From Orobanche coerulescens (lineage: Eukaryota > Streptophyta > Magnoliopsida > Lamiales > Orobanchaceae), in contig CM065802.1 of assembly GCA_033398695.1 (NCBI GenBank), positions 201,519,096 to 201,583,095 of the forward strand: a stretch of DNA of 64,000 bases, read 5' to 3'. Shown piece by piece: positions 23,341 to 34,343 of this stretch. Numbering within the stretch: position 1 is the first letter of the stretch; each line of letters begins with the position of its first letter. Position numbers and translations under genes: made by a program. Under the pieces are notes generated by a model. It did no database searches. It was not told where the DNA came from and saw only the letters and a program-made list of their open reading frames with translations.

Positions 23341-24171
23341 CCCACTCCGGCGTCATCTTAGGCCCAGGACATTCAAAGATGCAGAATCAGGCCACTCGGT
23401 CGGCGTCGTTTAAGACGACAGGAGCTAGCAAGGGCGGAGCCAAGAGCTATCGACGGGAGCGTCTGGTTCGGGGCCAAGCCCCGAATTTATGAGATGAAGA
23501 AGACCGATGATCCAGAGGCCCGAATGATCTCGTACACTCGATATTCTATCCTGACCTATGTGTACCCTTTTTGATACCGTGCATCGCATTCATTCATTTC
23601 CGAGTCATGTTTGAGTAGACTACGTGCGGGTAGTGCTACTAGTTGTGAGCCTTATGTCATTGGCCTACCCGATGGTAGACGAATTATCGGTAATCGTGAG
23701 ATTCAATTGTCCGATTCGGTTTCATGGTCGTGTATGGCCGGGACCTAATCGTAGTAGATTTGCCGGGACGATGTCATCTTGGGTATTGATTGGATGGATC
23801 GTCATGATGCCACCATTAATGTCCGTAGCGTATGATCACTATCATTGCGCATTTATGGGGTTGAATGTGTGTTTCGGGAGGTAATCCCTACTGCTCGTAA
23901 GGTCATTAATTTGATGAAAGCAAGACGATTACTCGATCGGGGATGTGTTGGTTATTGGTGCTATATGACCAAAACCGAGAAATCATCGATATTGTTGTCG
24001 GATATTCCGGTAGTATGGGAATATGCCGACGCTTTTCCGCACGAGTTACGGCTTGCCTCCACAGAGAGATGTGGAATTCACGATTGAGTTGGAGCCGATG
24101 CCCCCGATATCGAAGGCACCGTGCGGATGGCCCCGACCGAAATGTAGGAATTAAAGAACCAACTTGAGGAG
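23341..24171 (+). pseudogene. pol: Element D protease and start of RT (broken)
   Basis: The protease active-site triad near 23572 is put out of frame by a one-base loss, at the same place as the break in element A. Downstream, DVILGIDWMDRHDA-like text (about 23770-23812), ARKVINLMKARRLLDRGC (23896-23949) and SDIPVVWEYADAFP (23998-24039) are readable in shifting frames, with a TAG near 24145. The following long ORF therefore lacks its natural N-terminus. Confidence 0.8.
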
Positions 24172-26898
24172 TTGTTCGAGAAAGGTTATATCCGACCGAG
24201 TGCGTCCCGTGGGAGCACCGGTCTTGTTGTAAAAAAGAAGGATGGTTCGTTCCGGTTGTGTATTGATTACCGGGAATTGAACCGGGTGACGATCAAGAAT
24301 AAGTATCCTTTACCCCGCATTGATAATCTCTTAGATCAACTTCAGGGAGCTTCAGTATTTTCCAAGATCGACTTAAGATCTGGATATCACCAGTTGCGGA
24401 TTCGAGAGTCGGATATCGCGAGGACGGCGTTTCGAACACGCTATGGTCATTATGAGTTCGTAGTTATGCCGTTCGGGCTAACTAATGCACCTGCGGTATT
24501 CATGGAGTTAATGAATCGGGTTTTCATCGACTTTTTGGATCAGTTTGTTGTTGTCTTCATCGATGACATTTTGATTTATTCTCGTAACCGAGAGGAGCAC
24601 GAGGTTCATCTTCATCAGGTTCTCGACGTGTTGAGACGAGAGCAACTTTATGGAAAGTTTTCCAAATGCGAGTTTTGGATGTCCGAAGTGACTTTTCTCG
24701 GACATGTAATTTCATCAGACGGAGTTCGTGTCGACCCTCAGAAGACGGAGGCAATCCGTGATTGGTTACTCCGAAAGAATGTTAAGGAAATCCGAAGTTT
24801 TCTCGGATTAGCGGGTTATTATCGGCGGTTTGTGGAAGGATTTTCTAAAATCGCTCAACCCTTGACGAACCTTTTGCGAAAGGATAAGAAATACACGTGG
24901 TCCGACGCGTGTCAACGGAGTTTTGAGGAACTCAAGAGCCGGTTAATGTCAGCACCTGTACTTTCCTTGCTGCAGGGGACGGAGGGATTTGTGGTTTATA
25001 GTGATGCGTCCGGACAGGGTCTCGGATGTGTGCTCATGCAGAACGGAAAGGTTATTGCCTATGCTTCACGGCAATTGAGACCTTACGAGGTTAATTATCC
25101 GACTCACGATCTGGAGCTAGCAGCCGTGGTGTTCGCTTTGAAAATTTGGCGTCATTATCTTTATGGCGTTACCTGTCAGATATTCACCGATCATAAGAGT
25201 TTAAAGTATATATTCACTCAGAAGGAGTTAAATATGCGACATAGGTGGTGGTTAGAACTAATCAAAGATTATGATATCGAGATCCTTTACCACCCGGGCA
25301 AGGCGAACGTTGTCGCCAACGCCTTGAGTCGTAAGTCCGTGCAGGAGCAGATGCTTGCTCGTTTAAAAGTTCAGAAGGAGCTTCAGCAGGAATTCCTTAG
25401 ACCCGAGATCGAGGTCTGGCTCCAGCGAGTTCAGGGACAGCTTTGTATGTTGGAGATTTCATCGTCACTTGAGGAGGTAATCAGAGAGAATCAGAGTTCA
25501 GACCCTTCATTGTTGCGCATCCGTGAGGATGTGGCTCAGGGGAAAGCCCCTGGATTCGTGGTCCACGAGGATGGACTTTTGAGATTTAAGAATCGGTTGT
25601 GCGTACCGGCGAATGACGAGTTGAAAAACTCGATTTTGAGAGAAGCTCATGCTACCCCTTATTCTGTTCATCCGGGGTCCAGCAAGATGTACAAGGACTT
25701 GAAACAAAATTACTGGTGGAGTAATATGAAGCGAGAAGTCGCAGAATTTGTTTCGAGATGCTTAAGCTGTCAACAAGTTAAGATTGAACATCAGCGACCG
25801 GCGGGTATGCTGAAACCTCTCCCTATTCCGGAGTGGAAGTGGGAAGACATTTCTATGGACATCATCACGAGTTTTCCGACGAGTCGTCGTGGCATGAATA
25901 CGATCTGGGTGATTGTGGACCGCTTAACTAAATCAGCTCATTTCCTTGAGATCAAGGATACGTGGGGTCCCGAGAGACTGGCTCAGTTGTTCATCAAGGA
26001 GATAGTGAGACTGCACGGTACTCCTAAGAGTATCGTTTCCGATCGTGATGGACGATTTGTGTCTCATTTTTGGAAATCAGTTCATCGTGTTATGGGAACT
26101 CAGCTCAATCTCGATCCGCCTTTTCATCCTCAGTTCGAAGGACAATCAGAGAGTACTATTCAGACATTAGAGGACATGTTGAGGGCATGCGTCCTCGATT
26201 GGAAGGACGATTGGGAAGCCCAACTACCATTGATCGAGTTCACGTATAATAATAGTTGGCATGCTTCCATTAAGATGGCACCTTACGAGGCCTTGTACGG
26301 TCGTCGTTGTCGCTCTCTTTTGTGTTGGGATGACTTGTCAGAATCAATCGGCACCGAGCCCGATATGCTTATAGCCGCCCGGGAGAAGGTAGCTTTGATC
26401 AAGAGTCGTATGTTGACAGCTCAGAGTCGACAGAAATCGTATGCGGATAATCGTCGTCGACCACTAGAGTTCGAGACGGGTGACCATGTTTTGGTCAAGG
26501 TATCCCCGAGTCTAGGTATTTTCCGTTTCGGAAAACGGGGGAAGTTGAGTCCGAGATTCATTGGACCGTTTGAAATTTTGGATCGAGTAGGCGAGTTAGC
26601 TTATCGATTGGCTTTACCTCCGGCTTTGAGCAGGATTCATAATGTGTTTCACGTCTCTCAGTTGCGGAAGTATGTTGCCGACCCAAGTCACATACTTCAG
26701 TTCGACGAAATCGAGATCTCAGATGATCATTCGTACGAGGAGCGTCCTGTACGAGTGTTAGAGCGGCGAATCAAACAGTTGAGGAACAAGACGATCCCTT
26801 TGGTCAAGATTCAGTGGTCTAGACACGGAGTCGAAGAGGCCACTTGGGAAACCGAGGGGAATATGCGGGAGAGTTATCCCGAGTTGTTTGACCCTTAG
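24172..26898 (+). CDS. pol: Element D pol polyprotein: RT, RNase H, integrase, chromodomain (908 codons)
   Basis: This is one open frame; its first Met is internal to the natural polyprotein. [14 protein letters not shown] (Asp67) and FIDDILIYS (Asp131-132). RNase H: YSDAS (Asp278), [10 protein letters not shown] (Glu315), FTDHKS (Asp340) and VVANALSR, where residue 383 is Asn instead of the catalytic Asp. Integrase: HHCC ligands His493, His500, Cys530 and Cys533; core Asp563, Asp624 and Glu660. GPY/F region about 770-830 ([18 protein letters not shown]). Chromodomain about 855-905 ([24 protein letters not shown]). Residues 11-20 ([10 protein letters not shown]) are garbled by paired frameshifts. 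Replication in cis looks impossible: no working protease or gag, and RNase H lacks one metal ligand. Codon use and motifs match element A. Confidence 0.93.
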   Translation: MFEKGYIRPSASRGSTGLVVKKKDGSFRLCIDYRELNRVTIKNKYPLPRIDNLLDQLQGASVFSKIDLRSGYHQLRIRESDIARTAFRTRYGHYEFVVMPFGLTNAPAVFMELMNRVFIDFLDQFVVVFIDDILIYSRNREEHEVHLHQVLDVLRREQLYGKFSKCEFWMSEVTFLGHVISSDGVRVDPQKTEAIRDWLLRKNVKEIRSFLGLAGYYRRFVEGFSKIAQPLTNLLRKDKKYTWSDACQRSFEELKSRLMSAPVLSLLQGTEGFVVYSDASGQGLGCVLMQNGKVIAYASRQLRPYEVNYPTHDLELAAVVFALKIWRHYLYGVTCQIFTDHKSLKYIFTQKELNMRHRWWLELIKDYDIEILYHPGKANVVANALSRKSVQEQMLARLKVQKELQQEFLRPEIEVWLQRVQGQLCMLEISSSLEEVIRENQSSDPSLLRIREDVAQGKAPGFVVHEDGLLRFKNRLCVPANDELKNSILREAHATPYSVHPGSSKMYKDLKQNYWWSNMKREVAEFVSRCLSCQQVKIEHQRPAGMLKPLPIPEWKWEDISMDIITSFPTSRRGMNTIWVIVDRLTKSAHFLEIKDTWGPERLAQLFIKEIVRLHGTPKSIVSDRDGRFVSHFWKSVHRVMGTQLNLDPPFHPQFEGQSESTIQTLEDMLRACVLDWKDDWEAQLPLIEFTYNNSWHASIKMAPYEALYGRRCRSLLCWDDLSESIGTEPDMLIAAREKVALIKSRMLTAQSRQKSYADNRRRPLEFETGDHVLVKVSPSLGIFRFGKRGKLSPRFIGPFEILDRVGELAYRLALPPALSRIHNVFHVSQLRKYVADPSHILQFDEIEISDDHSYEERPVRVLERRIKQLRNKTIPLVKIQWSRHGVEEATWETEGNMRESYPELFDP

Positions 26899-26933
26899 TT
26901 TCAGGGACGAAACTCTTTTTAAGGGCGGGAGTA
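26897..26933 (+). other. Element D pre-PPT hairpin and purine tract
   Basis: AGTTTC...GAAACT (26897-26914) form an inverted repeat around AGGGAC, starting one base before the pol stop is complete. A purine-rich run AAGGGCGGGAGTA leads to the LTR at 26934. Confidence 0.75.
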
Positions 26934-29585
26934 TGTAATACCCGGTTGTAATTCATTCATTTTCATTCAGTAATTATCAGTCTGTAATTGTCACTCAGTA
27001 ATTCTCACTAATTAATAATCACTCATCATTCATGAATCACTCATTTGCGTTCAATGTTGGCATGTTGTAATCGTATATCAGTTACCGATTGTCATTTTAT
27101 CTCCGTTTTTTTTAGATCGAGACGGGAGTATTATCATTTTCATTGTGATTGATAGCCTTGTACTGGGAGTATCATCTTTGGCTCGTGTTAGACTTGTTCA
27201 CTTCCACATTCGTATGGTATGTCGGATAATTCATCAGTCGTAACGAGGAATCGGAGTTATCGGATTAATCCACCTTGGCCAGCATTGAGTTACGGCCGTA
27301 AGGTTCTGGGATACGGCCGTAAGTTCAGCGGGTACGGCCGTAAGGCTGGCCGGTTACGGCCGTAAGTGGTCTAGCAGGCTGCCCAGGCATTTTGGCCGAA
27401 GGTGAGTTACGGCCGTAAGGTGGGTTGGATACGGCCGTAAGTGGTGTTCGTAAATTTTGGGTGTTGTCGACCAAGGGTGACTTACGGCCGTAAGGGTTGC
27501 GGCATACGGTCGTAAGTCGAGGCAGGTACGGCCGTAAGGCTGGCCGGATACGGTCGTACGCTGCAGGCAGGATATCTGGCCATTTTTGACGAAGGCGGGT
27601 TACGCCCGTAAGGTTGGCCGGATACGGCCGTATCATCCGAGTTACGGCCGTAAGGTGTGCGGTACGGCCGTAAGGATGTCGACGGGTGTTTTTGACGAAG
27701 GCGGGTTACGCCCGTAACTCAGGAGCGGTTACGGCCGTAAGTCTGTCGGCAGGCTTTCGGACGAAGCTGAGTTACGGCCGTACGAGTTGGCCGGTTACGG
27801 CCGTAAGGCCGTTGACTTGGAATGTTACGACCGTAAGAGGGCCGAGTTACGGCCGTAACTTCCGGCAGTATTTAAGGACTTGGCCGGGTCATTTTTCCTC
27901 ACTTCTTCATTTTTCCATCTTCATCCGAGAGAGAGGGTTGAGGGAGAGTTTTGCAATCATCAATCACTTGAGTGTGTAATTTTCATCATCTTCATTCATT
28001 TGGAAAGCTTGGATACTCGTTTAAACTCGTGTTCTTCGGATCGAAGTGATTGGATCTTCAAGAGGTAATTTCTTCAACACCTTGGATTTCGATTCTATGT
28101 TGAGATATGATGTTTTGGACATTATAATCATGTTATATGAAGGGATATGTATATGATTATGAGTTTGTATAAGGATTCATTGGATTATTGAAGGATTATT
28201 CAAGAACACTTTGATTATCGAGTTGAAATTGGGGGTTTTCGATTAATTGTCGTTATAATCACGTTTTCGGATATTCATTTTGGATTATTGATCATTCGGA
28301 AGATGTTTGTTGGTTTGAAACACTTCTTGGGGGAATTGATAGTGGCTTATTGAGATTTGATTGTAAACAACCGGAGTTTTGCCACAACGTATTCGATATA
28401 ATGCCCCAATGAACTTAGTTTAATCGCATCGACGTTTTGAGTTCGTTATATTCGTGTTTGATTCGTATATTGAACGAGTTGTTGGATATTGTATAATTCA
28501 AGGTTGTTCGAGCGACCGATATCTCAATTAGGACGTTGTTCGTGGAAGGATAATTGTCACCGGTATTGTGTAAGTTGATTCTTACTCAGTTATAAGGATA
28601 TCCATTTCCTTTTGTTGTTGTTCATTCATAATCGTAACTCATTCATCATTGTGTTAACCATATTAAAACTTGTCATTGTCAATTAATCACTTCAGTCACA
28701 AGGAACGATGGTTCCAATCATTTTGTTGAGCTATCATTCATTTCACTATCATTTTATCTCGGTGAGTCATTATTCGTTTCCGATGTCACTTTTGTTATAT
28801 CGTGGCTTTCCGGGTCATACTGGCGTGCCGGTTGGTATGTGTAGGATTTTCATGTCGGGCACATTTATGTCGTGTGTTGGTTGTTGACCTCACATTGGAC
28901 TTTGCACACGAGTCGATTGCTTCGTGAGACTGATTAGGTACAAGACCACGCGGGTATTCGATCGATACTCGTTGGTGGCTTGTGCACGGACACATTTCCA
29001 TCCCGGGTGTAGTGTGGCGCCACCCTTTGAGCCGTACTGTTTAGTTGATTCATACAGCATGTTTGATTGCGTATGTTTTCAACAAGATTGGGTTATAATC
29101 TAACCGCTTCATTTTAATCGAACTTGTGGTTTATACTACATATTTATATGATTGTGTTTATTCAACTCTGGAGGATTGTTGTTCTGTATAACTGACCCCG
29201 TTTGGGGATATTTGTTTCTCGTGTCGTGGCAAGGCAAAGGCACAGGAGAGCACGTTGACGGCGAGGAGTCCCAATGATACTAGAAAGGGGCCCGAAATTG
29301 CTCACCATTTATTGATCATTTATGTTTCCTTTATTTATTCCGCTGCAGACATTCCGTTTGAATACTCATTTCATTCAGTGTTGTGTATTTTATCGTCACA
29401 TAAAATACACATGTATTCTATTTTATCCTGGGTGTGTTGTATGAAACTCCTAATCGGAGTAATTGATGTCGTAATGTGGTTCGGTACTACATTTACCCTG
29501 TGTAATTCATCCGTTTTCATTCGCCTGGTGGGTCCCAGTCGGGGGTCCACGGCACTGTAATATCCGCTTAGTTTGGGGTGTTACA
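26934..29585 (+). repeat. Element D 3' LTR
   Basis: 2652 bp. Palindromes 27289-27862, intact TATTTAAGG box near 27870, donor AAGAG-GTAATT near 28064. Ends GTGTTACA at 29585, then TSD GTTAC. Outside the palindrome array it is nearly identical to the 5' LTR. Confidence 0.92.
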
Positions 29586-30008
29586 GTTACCAGCCTGGTA
29601 GATCCTTGAGGAAAGGTTCTACGGCGTGTAATATCCCTGAGCGGATTAGGGGTGTTACAGTAGCAGTTATTAAGGCATATTTTACTATACGAATTGTGTC
29701 TTGTGAATAGGGACGTCGTATTATGGTTGTGATACATTGGTTTGCTTTCGTGTATATACTTCGTATGAATTGAATTTTTATGAACGATTGACGGTAACGA
29801 TGATACCTTCACTTAGTTAACATCTTGGAATTGTGTTGGATGTGCAAATCATCTAAGTTTGTGCCCGGCGTGGTTGGTCATTGTTGAGTTGTTGAAATGA
29901 TTATTATGTGTTTTGTCTTGGTTTACATACTTGATTATGCACCTCGGTGTAATGTGGAACGGCTTGACATTTGATGATTATGAATTGTGTCGTGTCGACG
30001 TGTGTGTG

Positions 30009-30440
30009 TTCTAGGTAGGGTCTGACGAGGCCTCTTGAGTTCGTTACATGATGTGTACGAACAAAGTGTGTGATCCAGGTAGGGTCTGACGAGGCCTCTG
30101 GAGTTCGGTACATGATGTGTACGAACAAAGTGTGTGATCCAGGTAGGGTCTGACGAGGCCTCTGGAGTCCGGTATGTACGAACAAAGTGTGTGATCCAGG
30201 TAGGGTCTGACGAGGCCTCTGGAGTCCGGTACATGACGTGTACGGATAAAGTGTGTGATCCAGGTAGGATCTGACGAGGCCTCTGGAGTTCGGTACATGA
30301 TGTGTACGAACGATGTTTCGGTCGGGTAGGGTCTGTCGAGGCCTCCGGAGTTTGGTACATGATGTGTATGAACAATGTGTGTGCGGTCCGGGTAAGGTCC
30401 GTCTAGGCCTCCGGAGTTCGGTACATGATGTGTACGGACA
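30009..30440 (+). repeat. LTR tandem repeat, about seven copies of a 60-64 bp unit
   Basis: The unit contains GGTAGGGTCTGACGAGGCCT, TCTGGAGTTCGGTACATGAT and GTGTACGAACAAAGTGTGTG. Copies start near 30009, 30071, 30135, 30194, 30257, 30321 and 30391; the last two diverge. The 3' LTR has about six copies (35930-36272 and 44171-44275), split by element F. Elements A, C, F and G have analogous repeats with the same GAGGCCTCCGG-like or GGACC core at the same place in the LTR. Confidence 0.9.
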
Positions 30441-30757
30441 ATGATCATGTTATAGTGCTTGTTTGGGTAACATTTTAAATATGGGTCTCGGACTCATAAT
30501 GATATCTTATCTAGTGTGTTTTGAATCGAGAATCGGGCCAAGGCCCTAATGTTTACGAAAAGGTTTTGTAAATTGGGATTCGAGGTCCAAAATAATTTCT
30601 GCTTTAAAAATCCCCGAGATGATGTTTTCCTTTTCAAATATCTCTTACTTGAGTTCGAAATTCTAAAACTTCTCGGGAACATTTTGATAATTGATTTCTG
30701 TATTAAATTCGTAGTTGCTATTTACTTGTTGCATTTCGTATCGTTTTATACTTGCAC

Positions 30758-30802
30758 TAGTAAAACAGTGGAGTTTTACTAACCCCCGAGTAATCGGGGG
30801 GT
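30758..30802 (+). other. Conserved double stem-loop in LTR B
   Basis: TAGTAAAAC (30758-30766), loop AGTGGA, GTTTTACTA (30773-30781); then ACCCCCGA (30782-30789), loop GTAA, TCGGGGGGT (30794-30802). Compared with C and F, one base pair changed from C-G to T-A on both sides of stem 1, which keeps the pairing. Confidence 0.85.
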
Positions 30803-31188
30803 GGATGTCTGTTCTGCGTCCAGGTACATGCGGGTTCAGGGGTGCAGTCACAGGATTGGCACAAGGGGATGACGAGCTGCGATACTAATCAAGAGTCGAT
30901 ATTTGGTAGAGTTTGGTTGTATTATTAGAATTGATTCAGTCTTTTGCTGTATTGTGTTTCGACCCCTGTGTGGGTAATGTTGTTAGTCAGTTCTGTTGAT
31001 AGAGTTGTGTGACCTCATCGGTCTGTGTGTGTTTATGTGTAAGTGACCTTAACGGTCTGTATTATTATATTATTTGACCCTGGCCGGGCAAACATTTGGT
31101 TATTTATGGATGTTTAGCCTGGTAGATCCTTGTGAAAAGGGTCTACGGCGTGTAATATTCCCACACGGTTTTGGGGGTGTTACATTTA

Positions 31189-31200
31189 TGGTATCGGAGC
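31189..31200 (+). other. Element B primer-binding site (initiator tRNA-Met)
   Basis: TGGTATCGGAGC four bases after the 5' LTR. Confidence 0.88.
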
Positions 31201-32628
31201 TTAGGTTGCGGAAACCTAGGCTGTCGGGTCGAGTCGAGTCGTGATTTGTCGAGTAATGTGTTGTCTTGTCGTTCGAGTCGTCAGGTGACAAGTTGAGTTG
31301 TGCGTAGTCACAACGCGTTGGATATGTTGTCGGATGAGATTAGTATCGTGGGCGACCATTGTCTCCGTGCGTCCTGTGAACGTAAGTCTCCTCTTTTATG
31401 CATAATATCTGTGTTCATGATTTCATTTATGTGTGATATTTGTGGTGCATAATTTTATTTACACGGTGTTGTGTAGTGAAGTTGTATTCGATACTTGGAT
31501 ACGCTGTACGTGTATGGAACTGGATGTATTGATGTTTGGCTCTTGAACCACCATGTGGGTTGGTATGGTGTGAAAGTTGTGAACCTTTATGGGTTTCACG
31601 ATAGAGTTCACGAGAGACTCCGATGAATGGTTTTGTTGCATATTTAAACGTGATGCCATGAGATGTATGTGATTGAATTGGCGACCCTGTTTGCCATTTG
31701 GTCATGTGGTTTTAATGTCGACTATTTTGGATTGTTGTAATTATGCCCGCTAAGGGTATCTTTGAAAACGTTTTCCTAAAAGACTACTGATTTGAGCATT
31801 TTTGTGGAAATCAAAATTTTTGGAAAAATCTTGTTTTGCAAAACGACCATAATTTTCGGAATTTAAATGTTATGTGTTTGTGTGTTGGGGGCTACTGTGA
31901 CAATACTGCAGTCCTGCAGCTAGATGTTACGGCCGCAAGATGTTTACCATTATGGCCGTAAGTTCAGAGTTGTTACGGCCGTAAACTATATGTTGTTATG
32001 GCCATAAACTTTTGACTGACCCGGTAGTAAGTTGTTATTACAGTTGTACCCGTGCCCCTTGATTATTTAATCTCTGTTGATATATTAGTGATGGATGACG
32101 TGGTAACATGTTGTTACCCTGTATAACGCTAGTAAAGATAATGATATATTGATAAGGTCATTTGGACGATATCGTCTAGCGAAAAGATTGAAGCCTCAAC
32201 GTGTTGTTTTGCAAATAGCTTCAATCAAAACAGTTTTGATAATGAGATACAAGGTTTTGATTAAACGACCGAGGTATTAAAAGTGTTTTCAAAAATTTCA
32301 TTTCACCAAATTCTTTTCTTTCAAACTTGAGAATTTTAAAATTTTATCATTTGAATAATACCCCGGAAACATTTTATTTTTGTTGTTAGTGTTTGATCCC
32401 TGCGATATGTGTGTGGTTTTGACCGTGTTTGATTTGGTAAAATTCAAACATCTCTGTTGATGTGACTGGGTGAATTATTTTTGGAATGAAGTTTTAAAAT
32501 TACAGTGTTAGTTCGTGCCCTTGTGTGATGACTTGGAGTTAATGTTTTAACGTGCTGCTATTTATTGTCTTATCTTGACGTGGTGATGTTTGTTTGGATG
32601 TGTTATTCTGATTGGTCGTCCGTCCAGT
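31201..32628 (+). promoter_or_regulatory. Element B long leader with internal palindromes and splice acceptor
   Basis: About 1.4 kb without coding potential. 31927-32008 has a second group of TTACGGCCGTAA-like words, some decayed to TTATGGCCATAA. Long T-rich and GTTTTGAAA-rich text fills 32160-32480. It ends GTCCGTCCAG-T-ATG (AG at 32626-32627). Homologous stretches flank the primer site in F and G. Confidence 0.5.
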
Positions 32629-33669
32629 ATGTCGAGAGGTCGAGGCCGAGGACGTGGTCGTAGTCGTGGTCGTGATCAGAAGCAATCATCCAGAGGTAAT
32701 GTTGACATTGGCGCCGCCACCATCCTTTGTCAGGTGACTGACCAGTTGGCGCATATGAATCATACTGTGCACCGAGACGGGATTCCGGATGTAGATAGCG
32801 GAGCTAGTAAGTGGTTACGAGATATGATGAGAATGCACCCGCCCCGTTTTGTAGGTTCTTCGGACTCGTTAGGCTGGGAGAACTGGCTCTTCCATTTGGA
32901 CAGAACATTTGATGTTGTAGCCTGCCCCGATGAGAGAAGAGTGCCTATTGCTTAATACCTACTCGACAGGGAAACTGCAGACTAGTGGGAGGCCGTAGCG
33001 CCTAGTGATCGTACCGCTACTTGGACTGAATTCAAAATTGCCATGGAGGCCGAGTATTGTCCGCCGCCTGTTAAAGAGCGTAGGATTGTCGAGCTTTTCT
33101 CGGCTACGCCCCGAGACGTGTCGATATCCCAGGCGATAGTCGATTATAATCGACAGCTGTGTTATGTACGGGATCAGGTGAAAAGTGAGGCAGATAAGGT
33201 TCGTTATTTCGATATGCGTATGAAACCTCATATTCGGGAATGTATGGCTCCTTTTATGTGTACAACCTTGAAGGACTATCCGGATCGAGCCTTGGCTTTT
33301 GAGATGGCTATAATGTCTACTGAGTCCGTATCGGTAGCGAAAAAGCAGAAGATCTCCGATGACGCATCGAGAAGTAAGGGAATTGGGATTCCCACATCTC
33401 AACCCTCGTATCAGCCGAGTATGGGACCTTCTCGGTCAGTTAGAGAACCCAGAAGACCCAAGCCGGTGTCTTTGAGTTCTGGTAATGCTCCTAGGTGTTT
33501 CAACTGTAACGGTCTAGGCCATGAACGTGCGCATTGTAAGAAACCGCCAGTGACTTGTTATAATTGTGGACACGAGGTGCATCGAGTTCAGTACTGCGAG
33601 ATTGTTGTCGAGATGATAAGGGACCGGAATTCCATTCCTACTTCCGGAGGGCCCAGTGATGTCCAGTGA
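32629..33669 (+). pseudogene. gag: Element B gag with two in-frame stops
   Basis: The start at 32629 gives MSRGRGRGRGRSRGRD, an RG-rich N-terminus. One frame runs to 33669 with stops only at 32953-32955 (TAA) and about 32983-32985 (TAG), both explainable by single transitions. The capsid region is readable (PPRFVGSSDSLGWENWLFHL, AMEAEYCPPPVKERRIVELF, MKPHIRECMAPFM). Two knuckles follow: CFNCNGLGHERAHC and CYNCGHEVHRVQYC. The ORF ends soon after them, with no protease or pol. Apart from the two stops this is the best gag in the window, and about 347 codons long. Confidence 0.88.
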
Positions 33670-34343
33670 TGGTGTTTTTGGTACTCGCTGCACGGATTGT
33701 TTCGCGTGTAGAGAAGTTTTTTGTGACGCTTTTACGTTTGGAACTTGTTGAATGATATTTTGTTTTGTGTAAGTCCCCGTTTAGTTGTTGAACCTACGGA
33801 GGCGTGACAGTGGACCGCGGGGTCATGAGCATGGTGTTTTATTATGTATCGCTATATTTTGTTTCGTATCACTGTGATAACCATAGTTTAAGTTTCGGGA
33901 CGAAACTTCTTTTTAGTATGATAGAATGTAATATCTGGTATTCTCGTTTTCTGTTATCTTAAATTGGTTGTGTTTTGACGTCGGACATTTTTTTTTGTTG
34001 ATAAAAATCGGAGTGATTTCTATCGTGATATTCTATTCGTTTCTATCGCATAGTCGTTGTGGTCGGGTGCGACTTGTTGTCGCGTGCGTTTCGTAGATTA
34101 AATGTGTGCATGTGATGTGTTGTTAATTTCTCGTTGTTGTTTTGAATCATAGTCGGTGGCGTTGTGTTGGTCGTCGTGGAGAGTGTTTTCACGCCGTAGG
34201 TGTCTTTGCGTTTCTTGCAACGTTTCGCCGCTGGGCGCGAGTTTTTGGTTTTTATGTATCTCGTCGAGTTTTCCTGGTGGGGATATTGCTTCTCTCTACT
34301 TGTTTTAAGTTTCGGGACGAAACTTATTTTAAGGAGGGTAGAA
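33670..34343 (+). other. Element B post-gag region with duplicated pre-PPT hairpin
   Basis: No coding sequence. AAGTTTCGGGACGAAACTT occurs twice, at 33890-33908 and 34307-34325. After the first copy an LTR-like start (TGTAATATCTGG at 33927) follows; after the second comes the real purine tract AAGGAGGGTAGA and the LTR at 34344. The text between them (about 34140-34300) is shared with the internal regions of F and G, so this end looks composite. Confidence 0.65.

Larger units (their letters stand above)
19098..29585 (+). mobile_element. Element D: complete Ty3/gypsy chromovirus-type LTR retrotransposon
   Basis: TSD GTTAC (19093-19097 and 29586-29590). LTRs 19098-21728 and 26934-29585; the ends are TGTAATACCCAG...GGGGTGTTACA. 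Initiator-Met primer site at 21733, damaged gag 22221-23340, damaged protease and RT start 23341-24171, then a 908-codon ORF with RT, RNase H, integrase and chromodomain (24172-26898), hairpin and purine tract. It is the youngest layer in its stack (inside C, inside B, inside the MULE). It is the best-preserved polymerase source in the window but is not intact. Confidence 0.95.
16395..29659 (+). mobile_element. Element C: solo LTR containing element D
   Basis: It starts TGTAATACCCGTAATTTCG at 16395 and ends GGGGTGTTACA at 29659. TSD GTAGC flanks it (16390-16394, 29660-29664). Without element D only about 2.77 kb remains and reads as one LTR: palindromes 16931-17096, TATTTAAGG at about 17099, donor CAG-GTCAGA near 17273, conserved CCTTCCGTTCG (about 17601), GC-donor AAG-GCAAGT (near 17690), degenerate tandem repeats 18053-18330, double hairpin 18765-18809, then the LTR end at 29591-29659. 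A lone LTR with a TSD is the usual product of recombination between the two LTRs of one element. Its 3' end resembles the LTRs of element F, so the two are probably one family. Confidence 0.9.
29665..31184 (+). repeat. Element B 5' LTR, second segment
   Basis: Continues 16394 after the C/D insertion; matches 35585-36272 plus 44171-45017 of the 3' LTR. Contains tandem repeats 30009-30440, the double stem-loop 30758-30802 and the end GGGGGTGTTACA. Long minus-strand ORFs over the tandem repeat are repeat read-through, not genes. Confidence 0.92.

Noticed and set aside
19098..29659. C as a complete element with D as its internal region
   Set aside because: D has its own TSD (GTTAC) and LTRs, while C has a separate TSD (GTAGC) and only one LTR when D is removed.
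30009..30440. Regularly spaced repeats resembling a CRISPR array
   Set aside because: The whole unit repeats with no unique spacers, and it lies in a plant LTR.
29935..30448. Long minus-strand ORFs with repeated peptides, also at 35828-36326
   Set aside because: They are the 64-bp LTR tandem repeat read in frames that happen to stay open. The same DNA is LTR in both copies of B.
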